In this document: piece after piece, positions 1 through 11,890 of the stretch
Layout of the letters: every line of letters starts with the position of its first letter
Position numbering within the stretch: position 1 is the stretch's first letter
Source of the DNA: Aphelocoma coerulescens
Taxonomy: Eukaryota > Chordata > Aves > Passeriformes > Corvidae
Assembly (NCBI RefSeq): GCF_041296385.1
Contig: NW_027184085.1
Location: 55,147,109-55,211,108 of the forward strand
Direction of reading: 5' to 3'
DNA length: 64,000 nt
Notes under the pieces: model-generated
The model's database searches: none
The model's input: the letters and a program-made list of their open reading frames with translations, nothing else
What the model was told of the DNA's origin: nothing
Position numbers and translations under genes: made by a program

Positions 1-2392
1 CAATCTTTGTTACTGGGGTTTTACCTAGTGTCTCATAAAGCAGCAGAAATTTCTGCTTTTGCAGTGTTAAATCTAATGAAGGATGAAATTTGTAACACCA
101 AATGAGGATGAGAAAAACAGTGGGCTGGGAGACTGGAATTGATGTGTGCAGCAAAATTATATCAGCATAAGGTTTTGCTGACAGCATCTTGCTGCAGACC
201 TGATAATCTCTAGGCATCTTGTCTGTAATTTCAAAGTCCCAGCTGCATTTGTGCTTCATGAATTTCAAACTTACATCAAAAACTTTCTGTATGTGTGTGT
301 AATGAACTGCCCCAAATGAGACCAATGCTTCTGTGTTGAAAACTCCAGCATACTCTACAAACCACAGGCTCACCCTGATTACATTAGGAGGAAATGGGCA
401 CTCTCAGTAACTCCACACCTGAACGGTGAGGGTATTTGTTGTGGCTCATGCTTTCATATTCCATGTGATACAAACATCCCAGGAGAAGTAGTTCAGTATT
501 ACCCAGTTCCTCTGGCTCATCAAAGAAAGAAATCACTCCAAGAATGATAATTTGCAACTAGTTCCAAGCTATTTTCCAATCCTGCTCCCAGGAGTTTTTC
601 TTTTCATGTGACAAAGGAGTAGAAGGCAGAATGTTAAGCTGGTTTAAGTTCTGTTTTATATCTTTTTTCTAAGTAGGCCAGCTGACATCACAATTATTTC
701 TTTCATCAGATGAGGAACTTCCCATCCCATAATAGAAATAAATAAAAAGAAGACATCTTTTCTCCACTGCTATCTTTCTTATAAGAGTAGATGAAATAAA
801 CAGTACTCGTTTAAATACATTCCTTAATCTTAGCAGAGACTTCAAAGAGACTGCATCTATTACTGATATAAAATTCAGAAAGAGTACAAATCAGATGCAT
901 CTCACTTGGCAACTGCTGCATCACCACACTAATGTTGGGGGAGCATTGTAAAATAGTAAATGTTTTCCCCAAACACAAAGCACCAGTCAGTCTGGTTGCC
1001 ACGACTCTTTCTCACTTGATTATGATCATAGTTGTGTTTCTTTTTCCTGTCATGTGAACTGCAATACTAACAAAAATTAAGGGACAGCTAAATGGTAGAA
1101 AGCAAACCACCTATTCCAGATAGAGCAAAAATCAACTTGATTGATGATGTCCTTGTTCTGGAGGCAATGCAAATCCATTTGCAATGGGGAACAGAAGCCT
1201 GAATGAGTGTGGTGCATCCCCTGTGTTGTCTGAACAGCTTGTTGCAAGACAAATTACAGAAGAACAACTGACTAGGTGAAGGGAAAACAATTTGGGGCTT
1301 GGGGACAGGAATTATTGTGAATTTAGCTGGTAAGACAAGTCTTGTCTTGTTAACCTTTTCCTGGAGTCCTACACAAACAAGTGCTGCTCTTTGGAACCTA
1401 AACTAAGTTATGAGATGGATACGAAAAGTACAAATTCTTTTTCTTTACTTTCAAGCAGTGCTGTACTTCAGGGTTTGAATTACATTGATATTTGGGCAAT
1501 GACCCGCTTTCATATAAATAGTTCATATTGGCACATGATCAGATTTCAATGTGTGGAAAAAACATTGTGCTTTTTTCTTTTTTTTTTTTACTTTGATATT
1601 TCCCTGCTTTTACAGTCATGACAGTCAATGGCCTTAGTAACCTGCACTTTGTGTTCTGGGGAACAAGGGCTTGGTTTTCTATTACTTTTAAATTTCAAAA
1701 GGTGTCTTCCCAAACTGTATCCTCATCAAATCAGTTAATTACCTGTTAATCTTTTTTGTTGACATTCATGTACCATTTTTTTCCCAGCAGCTGTTTGTTT
1801 TCAAGGCTCAAAGAATCCTCATCTATTTATCTTTTCTTCCTCCGGGAATCATTCTGCAACACTGATCAGCTACACCACCATTTGCTTTATCTCTTCAAGT
1901 TCTGCAATATCTCTCTGAAGATACAGTTTTCTGATATTTTTTGAGATTATATTGTATTATTGTATTATAATATTGATTATATTATATTCTTTAATTAGAT
2001 GAAGCTGCACAAAATATTTATATAGTAGCAGCATGGTATTTCCTGCTCTGTACTTGATTTCTCCCCTAACACTTCTTAATGTTCTATTTGCCTTTTTGAC
2101 TGCTGTTAAATATTGATGTTATGTTTACATAGAACTGCCCCAAATGCTCTAAGCTTCTTCTTGACAGATAATAGCTAAATTAAAGCCTGTAATAGCATAT
2201 GTATATCATTAAGAGCTTCCTCTTTTCCCATACATGGTACTTGGCATTAATTGATGCAGAATTTCACCCATCGTTTTATTGCTAGTAAATGCACTGGAGA
2301 TAGTGACACCCATCTTTAACTCATCTCAGTTACTTTCTGCTCTGATTCATGTAAAAAAATTCTGTTATCAGTCGACCACAGCATACAGCCTT
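1..2392. other. AT-rich unassigned DNA, no gene seen
   Basis: No coding region, RNA gene or recognisable repeat is visible. The open frames are short and lack plausible splice sites or domains. There is a T-rich run near 1570-1590 and a very AT-rich stretch (TATTAT/ATTATA words) at about 1935-2000. Confidence 0.6.
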
Positions 2393-2976
2393 GCTTTTTT
2401 TCCTAGTAGCTGGTACAGTGCTGTGGTTTGGATTCAGTGTGAGAATAATGTTGGTAGGATGCTGATTTGGCTGTTGCTAAGTAGTGCTTACCCTAAATCA
2501 AGGACTGCTCAGTTTGTCCATTCTCTGCCAGTGAGCAGGTGCACGAGAAACTGGGAGAGAGAACAGCAAGGACAGCTGACCTGAATTGCCCAAACATAGA
2601 ATGCCATGCTCAGTATTATAAACCAGAGGACGTTGGCTGTAAGGAAGTGATTGCTGCTTAGGGAGAGGCTGGGCATCAGTCAGCAAGTGGTGAAGATTTG
2701 TATTGTGCATTGCTTTTTTCTCTAGGATTTTATTCCTCTCTCCCTTTTTTCCTTTTCATTGCTATTAGTATTAGTATCAGTATTAGTAACAGTATTACTG
2801 TATTTTACATTTTTTCAATTATTGAACTGTTCTTATTTCAACCCACAGATTTTACCTTTTACCAATTCTCCCTAACCCTCCAGAGGGGAGGCACAGGGAG
2901 TGAGTGAGTGAGTGAGTGAGTGAGTGAGTGAGTGGCAGCATGGCACTTAGTTGCTGGGTGGGGTTAAACCAACACA
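2393..2976 (+). mobile_element. LTR of an avian class II-like endogenous retrovirus (5' LTR of remnant)
   Basis: The segment has the layout of a common avian LTR family. It shows a U3 with words such as AGTAGCTGGTA and TAGTGCTTAC, then a T-rich R/U5 with TATTAGTATTAGT runs, ATTGAACTGTTCTTATTTC, and the ending GGGGTTAAACCAACACA. The same family appears in reverse at 35934-36524, and its 3' portion reappears at 3663-3893. The first part of U3 seems truncated or diverged. A primer-binding-like site and ERV leader follow directly, so this is the 5' LTR of a remnant and not a solo LTR. The family name is from memory of avian repeats; the LTR nature is well supported by the internal copies. Confidence 0.75.
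2898..2934 (+). repeat. (GTGA)n microsatellite inside LTR
   Basis: About nine tandem GAGT/GTGA units lie near the 3' end of the LTR. The matching position in the partner LTR (about 3838-3850) has only GAGGGGAGAG-like sequence, so the expansion arose in this copy. Confidence 0.9.
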
Positions 2977-2984
2977 GTCCTTTT

Positions 2985-3002
2985 TTGTGCCCAGTGTAGC
3001 GT
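2985..3002 (+). other. Decayed retroviral primer-binding site (lysine tRNA type)
   Basis: Eight bases after the LTR end, the sequence aligns with the lysine-tRNA primer site pattern at about 11 of 18 positions. Four of the seven differences are C-to-T or G-to-A changes, as expected of methylation decay. It is followed by an ERV leader (GGGTTGAGATAATGGCAGAT at 3008). The assignment is an inference from position and partial match. Confidence 0.5.
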
Positions 3003-3662
3003 ACAAAGGGTTGAGATAATGGCAGATCTGACCAGAGCACATTAGAACAAATTTATTATAAGCAGTCATTGTATTAGTTTAATAGCTGGTCACAATTGTG
3101 ACTTTTTTTCCTCTAAGAGTTGTTGCATTTGTTCCCAGAGTTGTTTTATGTAACAGCTTACTTGCAGTACATGTTCCCTGTCATGTTGTTTATAACCTCC
3201 GAGGGCTGGGCTAAAGTTAGCATGTTGTTGTACTCTGTAAGACTGGCTTATGATATTACAGAATCAGTGGTCTTGAAATTAACCTGGAATGGTACTCAGT
3301 GTTGCTGTCATGTCTGTACTGCAGGAGCCATCTTTTGGAAACTGTTGATAATTGCACATCTTACGTTTTCTCCAAGAACCAGCCTATGGAGAAGGCATCT
3401 TCACACATTTTCTCCTTCTTCTCCAAGTCAAATGCTATAGCATTTGAGAATTTTAAAAATTTTGGATAGCCTTGGAGTGTTCAAACCAGCATGGCGCTAT
3501 TGCTAGGAACCATAAATATGCCTCAGATCTTGTGTAGGGTAAACAACATTTTGTGTCTACTCCAAACCCTGGGACAAGCACTGCTGCTACTCAAATTCCA
3601 GCAACAGGCACTATTTCTACTCAAACCCTCATGACAAGCACTGTCTACTCAAACCCAGCAAC
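3003..3662 (+). mobile_element. Internal region of gutted endogenous retrovirus, no gag/pol/env
   Basis: This is the sequence between the 5' LTR and the partial 3' LTR. It is only about 660 bp, far too short for retroviral genes, and no protease, reverse transcriptase, integrase or envelope motif is visible in any frame. The open frame at 3120-3440 has no recognisable domain. The element was therefore either internally deleted or a non-autonomous type. The right end holds degenerate tandem units (3557-3662). Confidence 0.6.
3557..3662 (+). repeat. Degenerate ~35-bp tandem repeats
   Basis: Units built from CTACTC-AAACCC and ACAAGCACT / ACAGGCACT words recur three to four times with small indels, immediately before the partial 3' LTR. 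Confidence 0.7.
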
Positions 3663-3893
3663 AGTTTTTAATAGTTTTTATTATTATCATTAATATTACT
3701 ATAATTATTGTTATTTTTGTCATTAATATTGTTAGGACAATTATTAAATTTTATTTTGTTTCAATAATTAAATGGTTCTTATATCATCCCATGAGGTTTA
3801 CTTTTTTCCTTTGGTTCTCCTTCCCCCTGGGGCAGAGGGGAGAGATCAAATGGCTGTGTGATTCTTAGTTGCTGGCTGGGGTTAAACTATGGT
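3663..3893 (+). mobile_element. Partial 3' LTR (R/U5 half) of the ERV remnant
   Basis: It matches the T-rich second half of the 2393-2976 LTR in order: ATTATTATCATTAATATT runs, ATTAAATGGTTCTTATATC, GAGGTTTACTTTTTTC, and GCTGGCTGGGGTTAAAC at the end. The U3 half is missing. The same orientation and the ~0.7 kb spacing make it the 3' LTR of the same insertion, though two separate insertions cannot be excluded. Confidence 0.65.
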
Positions 3894-5344
3894 ACCTAGC
3901 CAAACAGAAAACAGATCAGTTTTCTACCACTAATACAGCAGTTTCTCTGCTCACTGCATAAGAATAATAGACTGGAAGCTACTTTGCAACTATGTCTTAT
4001 CCAGATGCTCCTCACTTCCCTGTTGCTGTTGTATGCTGCACTTTGTACAACTGCTGCTTTTGGAACCCTAGCATCCTGCAGCTTGGAAGGAAAGGATGCA
4101 CGTTTTGAGAACAAGCAGTGCATTTTGCTAGTTTTAAATACACCTGGCAAGCTGAAGCACATTTGTCCTACTAACATAATTGAAAGGAGGAACTGCCACA
4201 TTCAATGCGTGCGTCCTAAATCAAATCCTTCCCTCGCTCCTCTCTTCTTCTGAGTTCACTTGTCTCCAGAAATCACTGAGTCCCTTGGCACTTCTTTTCA
4301 AATTATGCCATCTTTCTGTAGGCACTTGTTCTTCAAAGTAATAGCACTACCAACATTAAAGGATCGCTAAGTAATAAGCAGACATATGTAGTTGAAAGGG
4401 AATTCCTTTCTTTTGAGTGTTCACACACATCAATGCATTCTCCTATGGAAATTATTAAATTGTTTTTCTTCAAGGCAAATAAATTAATCATCACTGTAAT
4501 GTCATAAAGTGAAGTAAAACTTTTATCCAGAGGACTTCCCTCCTCTATGTCACACTTCCATTGCATCTTACATTCAAGAATACCAGAGAAGTTTGCAGGT
4601 AGCAATAATCTCCCAGCACAGCTGAGATCTGTAGGAGATTGAGCCTTACACTACAGGTGAGGAATGTAAGGTACAGGAGAAATTATTTACTAGGTATTTA
4701 TTAACAAACAGCCATTATATGGCACAACTTATTACATACTAGAAAGGTCAAGGACCTCTCACTGGCTTCCATCCATCCATCCAAATGTCCAGGACATGCT
4801 TTCTATATCTGCACAATCAATATGAAGACATGAGAAAAAAATTAAAACCCCTTGACTGTGCTGTGTACTTTTCAGATTCTGCAGGATGAAGAACCTTCAC
4901 AGATGCATTATAACTTGGAGACTTGAAACATGTAGTGTTGTTAAGCTTCAAATGAAGTGTAGGGCTGGACTCTACAGCAGAAAAAATGTTTAGGTGTGAA
5001 AGGACATCAGAAATACACACTGTCCAAATAAAATTATTGGCTACTGTTGAGCAGCGACATAAAAAATCCTGTGGTCACCTTCTCTGTGGACAGATCACAG
5101 GCGCGTATATAAGAGTGATGTCTGACCCCTTCATGAACACCAAGAAGCTTGGAGCCTTGACAATTTCTAGTGCTTGCCACCTTCTTAGTGAAGATGATAT
5201 TCCTAATATCCAATCTGAACTTTCCCTGATGCTTAAAGCCATTCCCTCAAGTCTTTTTACCACACACAAGGCAGAAGAATTCAGCATCTCACTCTCTGCT
5301 TTCCTTCATGACAAAGATGCGGACAATGAGGTAATGCCTCAGTC
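3894..5344. other. Unassigned DNA, no gene seen
   Basis: No repeat family or gene is recognised. A short CCAT microsatellite lies near 4768-4783. Open frames at 3984-4253 (+) and 4986-5357 (+) have no recognisable domain. Confidence 0.5.
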
Positions 5345-6290
5345 TACTCTTCACTAAGCTGAACAAACCTGACATCCTCAGGTGTTCTCTAGTCCTTTCA
5401 CGGTATTTGTTGCCCGCTTAGGACACATTCTAATATTGTTTTTATTTTGGGGAGCCCAAAACTGCACACAGTACTCAAGGTGAGGCTGCAACAGTGATGA
5501 GTATATTGGGACAATCACTTCTTTTGGCCAGTTAACTATACTTCACTTGATGTATGCCAGGATATTGTTGGCCCTTTTGGCTGCTAGAGCACATTGTTGA
5601 CTCTCACTGGAATAACCATCGGACAAAACTCCCACATCCCTTCCTACAGGACTGCACTTCAGAATCTGGTTCCCCAGTCTATACATGCATTTTGAATTGC
5701 ACTTTCCCAGGTACAAAGTGTGACATGTTCTTGTAAATTTTATGTGGCTGGTGATCCTACAGCACTAACCTTTTAATATCTCTCTTTGTAATGTGTCTCT
5801 ACCCTCAAGGCAACCAACTTCTCCTCCTAGTTTCGTACTGGCTGCGAACTTAGTGTGCACTTTGAGTGCATTCCACTTCTGTGTCCTGGTATCTGACATA
5901 AAAAAAAGAAAAGCGCTACTCTGAGCCCTGAAAACACCACCAGTGACTGGCCACGGGCAAATGTTACCCCCTTTACTCCAACCCTTTGAACACAATCCTT
6001 CATCCTGTTTTCACCCATCATATTGTATATGTGTCCACCTGTATGATGGACATTTTGTCCAGATGGATAATGTCAGAGACTGTATAAAATGCTCTGCTAA
6101 ACATGAAAAAAACCCACATCCACTGCCTTCCCTTACTCCACTAGACAGTAACCTTAGGAAGGCATGACTATCCCTTCAGGAACTCATCTTGGCTTTGACT
6201 GATGACTGCATTGTCTTTCAAGTGTTTTACAATAGCTCTCAGATAACCTTCTACATAATATTACCACAAACTAAAATGAGAATGATTGCA
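5345..6290 (-). mobile_element. Old, diverged CR1 LINE fragment
   Basis: Read on the minus strand, the order of short matches follows CR1. On the plus strand these are: AGCTGAACAAACCTGACATC near 5357; GGAGCCCAAAACTGCACACA near 5452; CAGGATATTGTTGGCCCTTT; GTGGCTGGTGATCC; CTCAAGGCAACCAACTTCTC near 5806; ACCAGTGACTGGCC near 5939; and the reverse-transcriptase upstream segment up to about 6290. Many indels and stops show that it is ancient. Both ends are uncertain by tens of bases. Confidence 0.7.
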
Positions 6291-9200
6291 ATTAAGTTTT
6301 GGCCATATGAATTTTCTCCCTACAGTGTCAAACAGCACTTCTGTAATTATCCTTTGTAGCCTGACCTTGCTCCCAAAGTCCATACACTTTCCTTTTCTAC
6401 CTGAAAGCCATAGGATTTTCTGACCCATGGTAAATACCAGTTTGGATTATGTGATCTGCTTCATTCAGTTCCTATTCAAGACTGATAGTTTGACTCAAAA
6501 CTGCACTTTTAATCTGATAACATAGTTTCTAGTCTTGTCAAAGGCTGGGAATTTGCTAAAGGTTTTCTAAGCCTCAGGTGTAGAAAGAACATTATAGTTC
6601 TGGTAGTGTAGTACAGCATAAATTTCTGTATTGCTTGCATTGTTTGGGCCTTTAAATAAAAAACTCCTATTACTAACCTCCCACCAACCTCTTATAAGTA
6701 GGTTGTTGACTTTTGAGACCAAATTTTTTTTTTTTTTTTTTATTTGCAGAAGAATAATTATTTCAATTCCGTATGAAATTACCACCCTAAAATTTAAGTC
6801 TAATTCTGTAAAAATGATGCTTTTGTGTATGAGTCTAGTTCAGAATCATTAATGATTTAAAAGCATTTGTTACTGGTCATTTTAAAAGCTCTGAAGCCAT
6901 TTAAGAATTCAAGAGCTCTAACAAAGCAACAAAATGGAAAACTGGCAAATATTGGAATCCTATCAAAAAAAATACTTCATGAAAATATTTCTTGCTTCTT
7001 TCCAGCTTGGCAGACTTTATAAAAATAGGTTAATGAGCTATTTCTTCAAATGTCTCTCCATACCTGGGGAGAAAGGTGTCAAATTAGTTCATTTGGTATA
7101 AAATTGTGCAATTGAAAATGCTGATAAAAGGAGACTGTATTTTCTGCATTAATGAGTACTTGAAACTTCAGTGTGTTTTTATGTTTAAAAGGTGTGAAAA
7201 CACTCCAGATTCTCTTCCCTGACACAGAAAATGCCTGTCTAAAACATGTTTTTGAAGTGAAAACCTCTCTGTCTAGCCTGAATACACTTCTCTTGCTAAA
7301 GGGAACTAAAGATATCAAAGCAGTCAAGAGTCTTAATAAGAGCGGAAAGATTCATTAGCAAAGCAGGAGATACAGAATAGATGATAATGTCCTGGTAGAA
7401 ATGTTCAGGCTGAGTCTGCCAACCTGACAGCTGGATACCTTCGCACAACTGATCTGGAGAACCCAATTTTCACCTGTCAGAGGACAAGAAGGAATTACAT
7501 TTCATATGACTGAGAAATAACATCCTGAAGGAATGGTTCATATTTACATCTATTTACAAAGTGGTGAACTCTGTAGGCAGTGTCCTGTTCCAGAAATTTG
7601 GTTTGATAATCATGAAATCCAGCTGGACCTGAGGAAGGAATTTTGTTTCCCTTTCAGAATGCCAGCAAAACCTATATGTGTCCTTCTGTTGCTTCAGGTG
7701 GACTCAGTTCTACTAGGGAATAAGAGCTGGTGCTATATTGTTATTTGTAATTAGGATATGAAATGCTCTATAATAATTAATTTATTTTTATATTTGTACC
7801 CCCTCAATTCCTCTGCAAAAATATTGGCTTGCATTATTCCTGGGTGCAGAGCCTAGCCTGCTTAAAAACAACAAGGTCAAAGCCAGAGCACCTGCTTTTT
7901 GTCAAGGGAAGACAGTAAAGGCATCAGTCCAAAGTCTTTGCTCGTTGTCAAGTCAATTATAATGCTCTTCCCCTTGCCACAGCAGTCACAAGAAGCAGCT
8001 TTCCTTTGTTATTCAAAGTAGTTATTGTGCCAGCAATAATATGCCCCATTTTTCCTTTTTCTGGGTGTTATTTTCAGCAACGTTAGTTCTTCCTCAGACA
8101 TCGATTTGTGAAGACTTGCTAATTACAACAAGAAAAATAATCTCCTCACTAGTGACACTATTTTCTCTATCAGGCATTGGCTGAGTATGGATGAGCAGTC
8201 TGGGGTCTGCACCACGAGTGATTAACCTGCATTGCCACTGAGGCAGAGTAGCATCTTAGCCTTCAACACAACGTTCCTCAAGAAACAATACAGAGGGTAA
8301 AGCTTCATTTCTGAAAGAAACACTGACGTGTTGCCTGTTTCTTACCTTTTGCAAGGGTGCATCACAAAAACCTTACATATTTCTGTTCATCTGTAGCGTG
8401 AGTACATTTTTAGTCATAAGTAAATAAGTAAAATGTGTACAGCATAAAATAATTTTCCTTTAATTCAGCTGTGTGTGAAACAGATTGTGTGATTCAATAT
8501 TAGTAATATTTCTATAGAACAGATTATATCCAACTACTCATCCATACTATACTACTCCACTTTTCTCAAAAGCCCAAAGGTTACAGATTTCTTTGCACTT
8601 CTTGCTTACAGGTACAACAAATTATGCTTCTGTGAAGTTCTTTGGGACACTATGAATAATGCTTTTATCTCTGCACACAGTAGACCTATAGAACACACGT
8701 ATTAAAGATTAGAATGTTATGTGGTGTGCATCTGAAGCCTGACTTTTGCAGATGAGAGATACAGCATGAGAATGCCAGTTGTCTCCAATTCTAGAGATGG
8801 AAGAACATAGACTCAAAAATGACAACACTGCCTGCATAATTTTAGCTTCAAATGCATCTTTTGGAAGCTATTTTTGGAATGTCTTTTTCATTAATATTTG
8901 GTAAAATTCCAGTAATTACAGTCCAGAAGTTCTGCTCTGCTTTTTGTTTGATCTAACTATATGACCATAATGATGAAAATGGATTGCTTCCTGAAAATGA
9001 ACTTCTTACTTCACCCAGACTGTATTTTGCCTAGATTTTCAGTCATTCTGAGATTTCTCAACTCACTCTGTATGTAGGTGATTTTCCTTAAAAGCAGACA
9101 GAACATTCTAATTGTTAACAAAAAAACAAGCAAAAAATTGTTACTGAGCCTTCCAATTGTTACCAAAATACCAACCAAACTCTCTTGAACCTGTTAAAGA

Positions 9201-9595
9201 ACCAGCATAAATGTTTAGAATGGTTATTATGTCCACAGATTTCTCTCTGCTAAACAATGAGTTCCACAGAATTTAATAAAATTTTATTGCAGACTTACCT
9301 ACCAAAAAGCAGGACTTAATTTAGTAAGTCTGTGGATTTTCTAAAATAAATTTTCAAGGAATCCTTTTGTTTTCATTCTGGTAATGGTTTCATAAGGACA
9401 AACAGGAAAGTTTTGGAAGTGCCCGCATTAACCTGTCTTTGGGATAGGATGTGCTCTGCAGTGATGTCCTGGAAGTGCTTGGTCTTTATGTAAATTACAT
9501 AATTTACATAATTATGGCCAAAAAATTTCAGCAACCTGTGCTCTCATGCTGCTGTAGGAAACAAATGCTGATCAACTGCATTATTGAATCAGGTA
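6291..9595. other. Unassigned AT-rich DNA
   Basis: No gene or repeat family is recognised. It contains a poly-T run of roughly 16 bases near 6725-6740 and a small perfect inverted repeat at 9487-9510 (see findings). Confidence 0.5.
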
Positions 9596-9925
9596 TAAGT
9601 CATCTATGTCACCTACCTGAATTTTTGTAAGGCCTTGGATATGCTCCCCTACAACATTGTTACCTCTAAATTGCAGAATAAGGAATTGGTGGAGAAGGAA
9701 TTGACTGATGGCTGCACCCGAACAGTTGCAGTGAGGGTGGTGAGGCAGTGAAACAGGTTATCCAGAGGAGCTGTGGATATCCCATCCATGGAAGTGTTCA
9801 AAGTCAGGTTGGACTGGGTGTTTGAACAATCAGTGAAAATTGACTCTGTTAATTGCAGGGAAGTGGGACTGTATGAGCTTTAAAAGTCCTTTCTAGCCCA
9901 AAAAATTCTGTGAGTGCATGATTCG
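9596..9925 (+). mobile_element. CR1 LINE 3' fragment with internal deletion
   Basis: The plus-strand CR1 3' region is clear: GAGGGTGGTGAGGCAGTGAAACAGG near 9733, GAGCTGTGGATATCCCATCC, GTTCAAAGTCAGGTTGGACTGGG, CCTTTCTAGCCC, and an ATTCTGTGAGT tail near 9907. The first 90 bases resemble CR1 reverse-transcriptase sequence (AAGGCCTTGGATATGCTCCC), so the middle of the element is deleted. Confidence 0.85.
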
Positions 9926-11339
9926 ATATTTAACATATCTGCCATTTGGAGAGAAGAAGAACCTAGGGTAAGGGTGTCTGTAAATCATTAGGTAACAGGC
10001 ATATGCAACATTCTTTATCTCTGTTACTAGCATGTCTATAACCAAAAATATGATGATGCCTTCCCATTAAATTGTAGGGCAATGACATATGAGCTAATGG
10101 TGTTGCTCTGCATTTATACCCCTGCACAGAGATCAGGATTCAACTCCTTGTACTTAATCATCCCAATAATAATGGTTTATATTATAAATTCTATCACAGT
10201 TTGTACAGAGACAGATGAGCAGCAATGGATGCCTTTGGATATTAGACAATGAATGGGTATTTATCATACCAAAATCTGGACATTTTTATATTAAATAGAT
10301 GGCAGTAAAGCATTGCACGGTTTATAATCCTAATTAAATTGTTGTATTTTTAGTGTGAAAACCTTGAAAACTACAAGCCCTGATCTATGATGAATGATGC
10401 AGTCATTTTTGTACTGTAGGGTTAATGGCTTTTCTTGCCATGCAGGGCTAATTTAAGGACAGTTCGTCCCAGAGAGTTTAGGACTCTACTTCCTTTCCTT
10501 TCTAGTGGAGAAATATAATACCAATAAGACAGTTTTCCTCAGTGCTTTAACCTTTTTATTTTTAAGAAATACAATGACAGTCATTATTGTGTATGATGTG
10601 GATCAAATTTTTCTGTCTTTCATGTGGAAAGAAAATAACTTTTCCAAATAAAGAATAGTTATGAAGTATTGAATTCTTTCAACTCTTTGACTCTCTCTGT
10701 CTAAAAGCTTTGCAATTCAAAACAGGAAAAGGTAGTGAGCATTTGTGGTTACCTGAGACCATGTGTCAGATGGAAAGGAAGTCTTGAGTCCCCTATAGAG
10801 GACAAAAGAATGCACAAGACTTCTGATTGGTACCCATCCACTACTGGACTGGACCAAGCATAATACTGCATCTTCTGTGGTACAGACCTCCCTAAGCATT
10901 TGTTCCTCTGTGATGCACTTTTTCCAGCACTTCTGCCCAAGCACATTGGTGCCTCGCTCCAACATGAACCACACAGAGGCCCAGTTGAAGGATGGAGGGT
11001 TCTTAGATTTTCTGAGCATTGGTGGCTATGCACAGAGTACGACTCACACACAGACACAGTGCTGAATCATAGTGGTCATAGCTACTTTCATTCAAAAATG
11101 AACAAGTGAGAAGCATCTCATTGCAGAAGAAAGAAAAAGGGTGTTTTAAAGATAAAATTTCTTTGACTTCAGGACCAGAAGGAAAATGTATGGGAAGTGA
11201 AAGGTGGGTCAGATAAATAAGTGTGAGGGTAGAAGTACAGCGTAAGCTTAAGAAAAAACAAAATACTAAACAATAATGCAAATTACCTAGGTACCATGGA
11301 TAAGTGTATCAGCAATAAAGAGAAGGAAAAGGTATTGGT
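9926..11339. other. Unassigned DNA, no recognised gene
   Basis: Two overlapping minus-strand frames of about 100 codons (10717-11057) lie in a stretch of higher GC content. They have no recognisable domain, and the fact that two frames are open together argues against selection for coding. It could be an unclassified repeat. Confidence 0.4.
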
Positions 11340-11890
11340 TTGCTGTGCTGAGTTTGATACACCTCTGGATGGGGTTTGCCCTGGCACACTGAACCTGGTG
11401 CCAACCAGCACCCCCAGGTCCTCTTCTGCAGGGCTGCTCTCCAGCCACTCCTCTCCTGATTTGTATTTGTGCCAGCTGCTGATCACTGCCAGGGACAAGG
11501 TCCAGCATTTGTTGCTAGATTTCGTGCCCTTCTGGAAGGCCGGTTGTCCCATGAGAGAGTCAATGGCACCTCCCAGTTTGGAATGATCAGCAAGCTCTCT
11601 AACAGTGCAGTCAACTCCTGCATCCAGGTCATTGACAAATACATTGAACAGCACTGGCCCTAGACTTGAGCCCTGAGGAACACCTCTGGTGACCAGTCTC
11701 CAGCCACCTGTAGCCCCATTCACTGCAATCCTTTGAGCTCTGTCCTTCAGACAGTTCTGCACCCAGTGCACCATGACCCTACTCATCCCACAGTTGGACA
11801 GCTTGTCCAGAAGGATGTTGTGAGGGATAACATAAGCAGTCTTATTAAGACCAGAAAAAATGTCTCTATCAACTTCCTTTCATGCATTAA
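11340..11890 (-). mobile_element. CR1 LINE reverse-transcriptase fragment
   Basis: The minus strand keeps an open frame (11786 to 11283) encoding part of CR1 ORF2. It carries the reverse-transcriptase PQGSSLGPVLF motif and, where active CR1 has an F/YADD-type catalytic box, the altered residues LADHSKLGG, so the catalytic box is lost. Downstream lie the conserved HWVQNCL and GATGGWR regions. Both CR1 ends are missing. This is a dead fragment of a LINE that copies RNA into DNA. Confidence 0.9.

Noticed and set aside
3984..4253. 89-codon frame with leucine-rich, signal-like N-terminus
   Set aside because: The opposite strand is also open, there is no recognised family, no splice or promoter support, and it adjoins ERV debris.
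4986..5357. 123-codon plus-strand frame
   Set aside because: No domain; the minus strand is also open, and it runs into the CR1 fragment.
10717..11057. Two overlapping ~100-codon minus-strand frames
   Set aside because: No recognised domain; simultaneous open frames suggest base composition or an unknown repeat.
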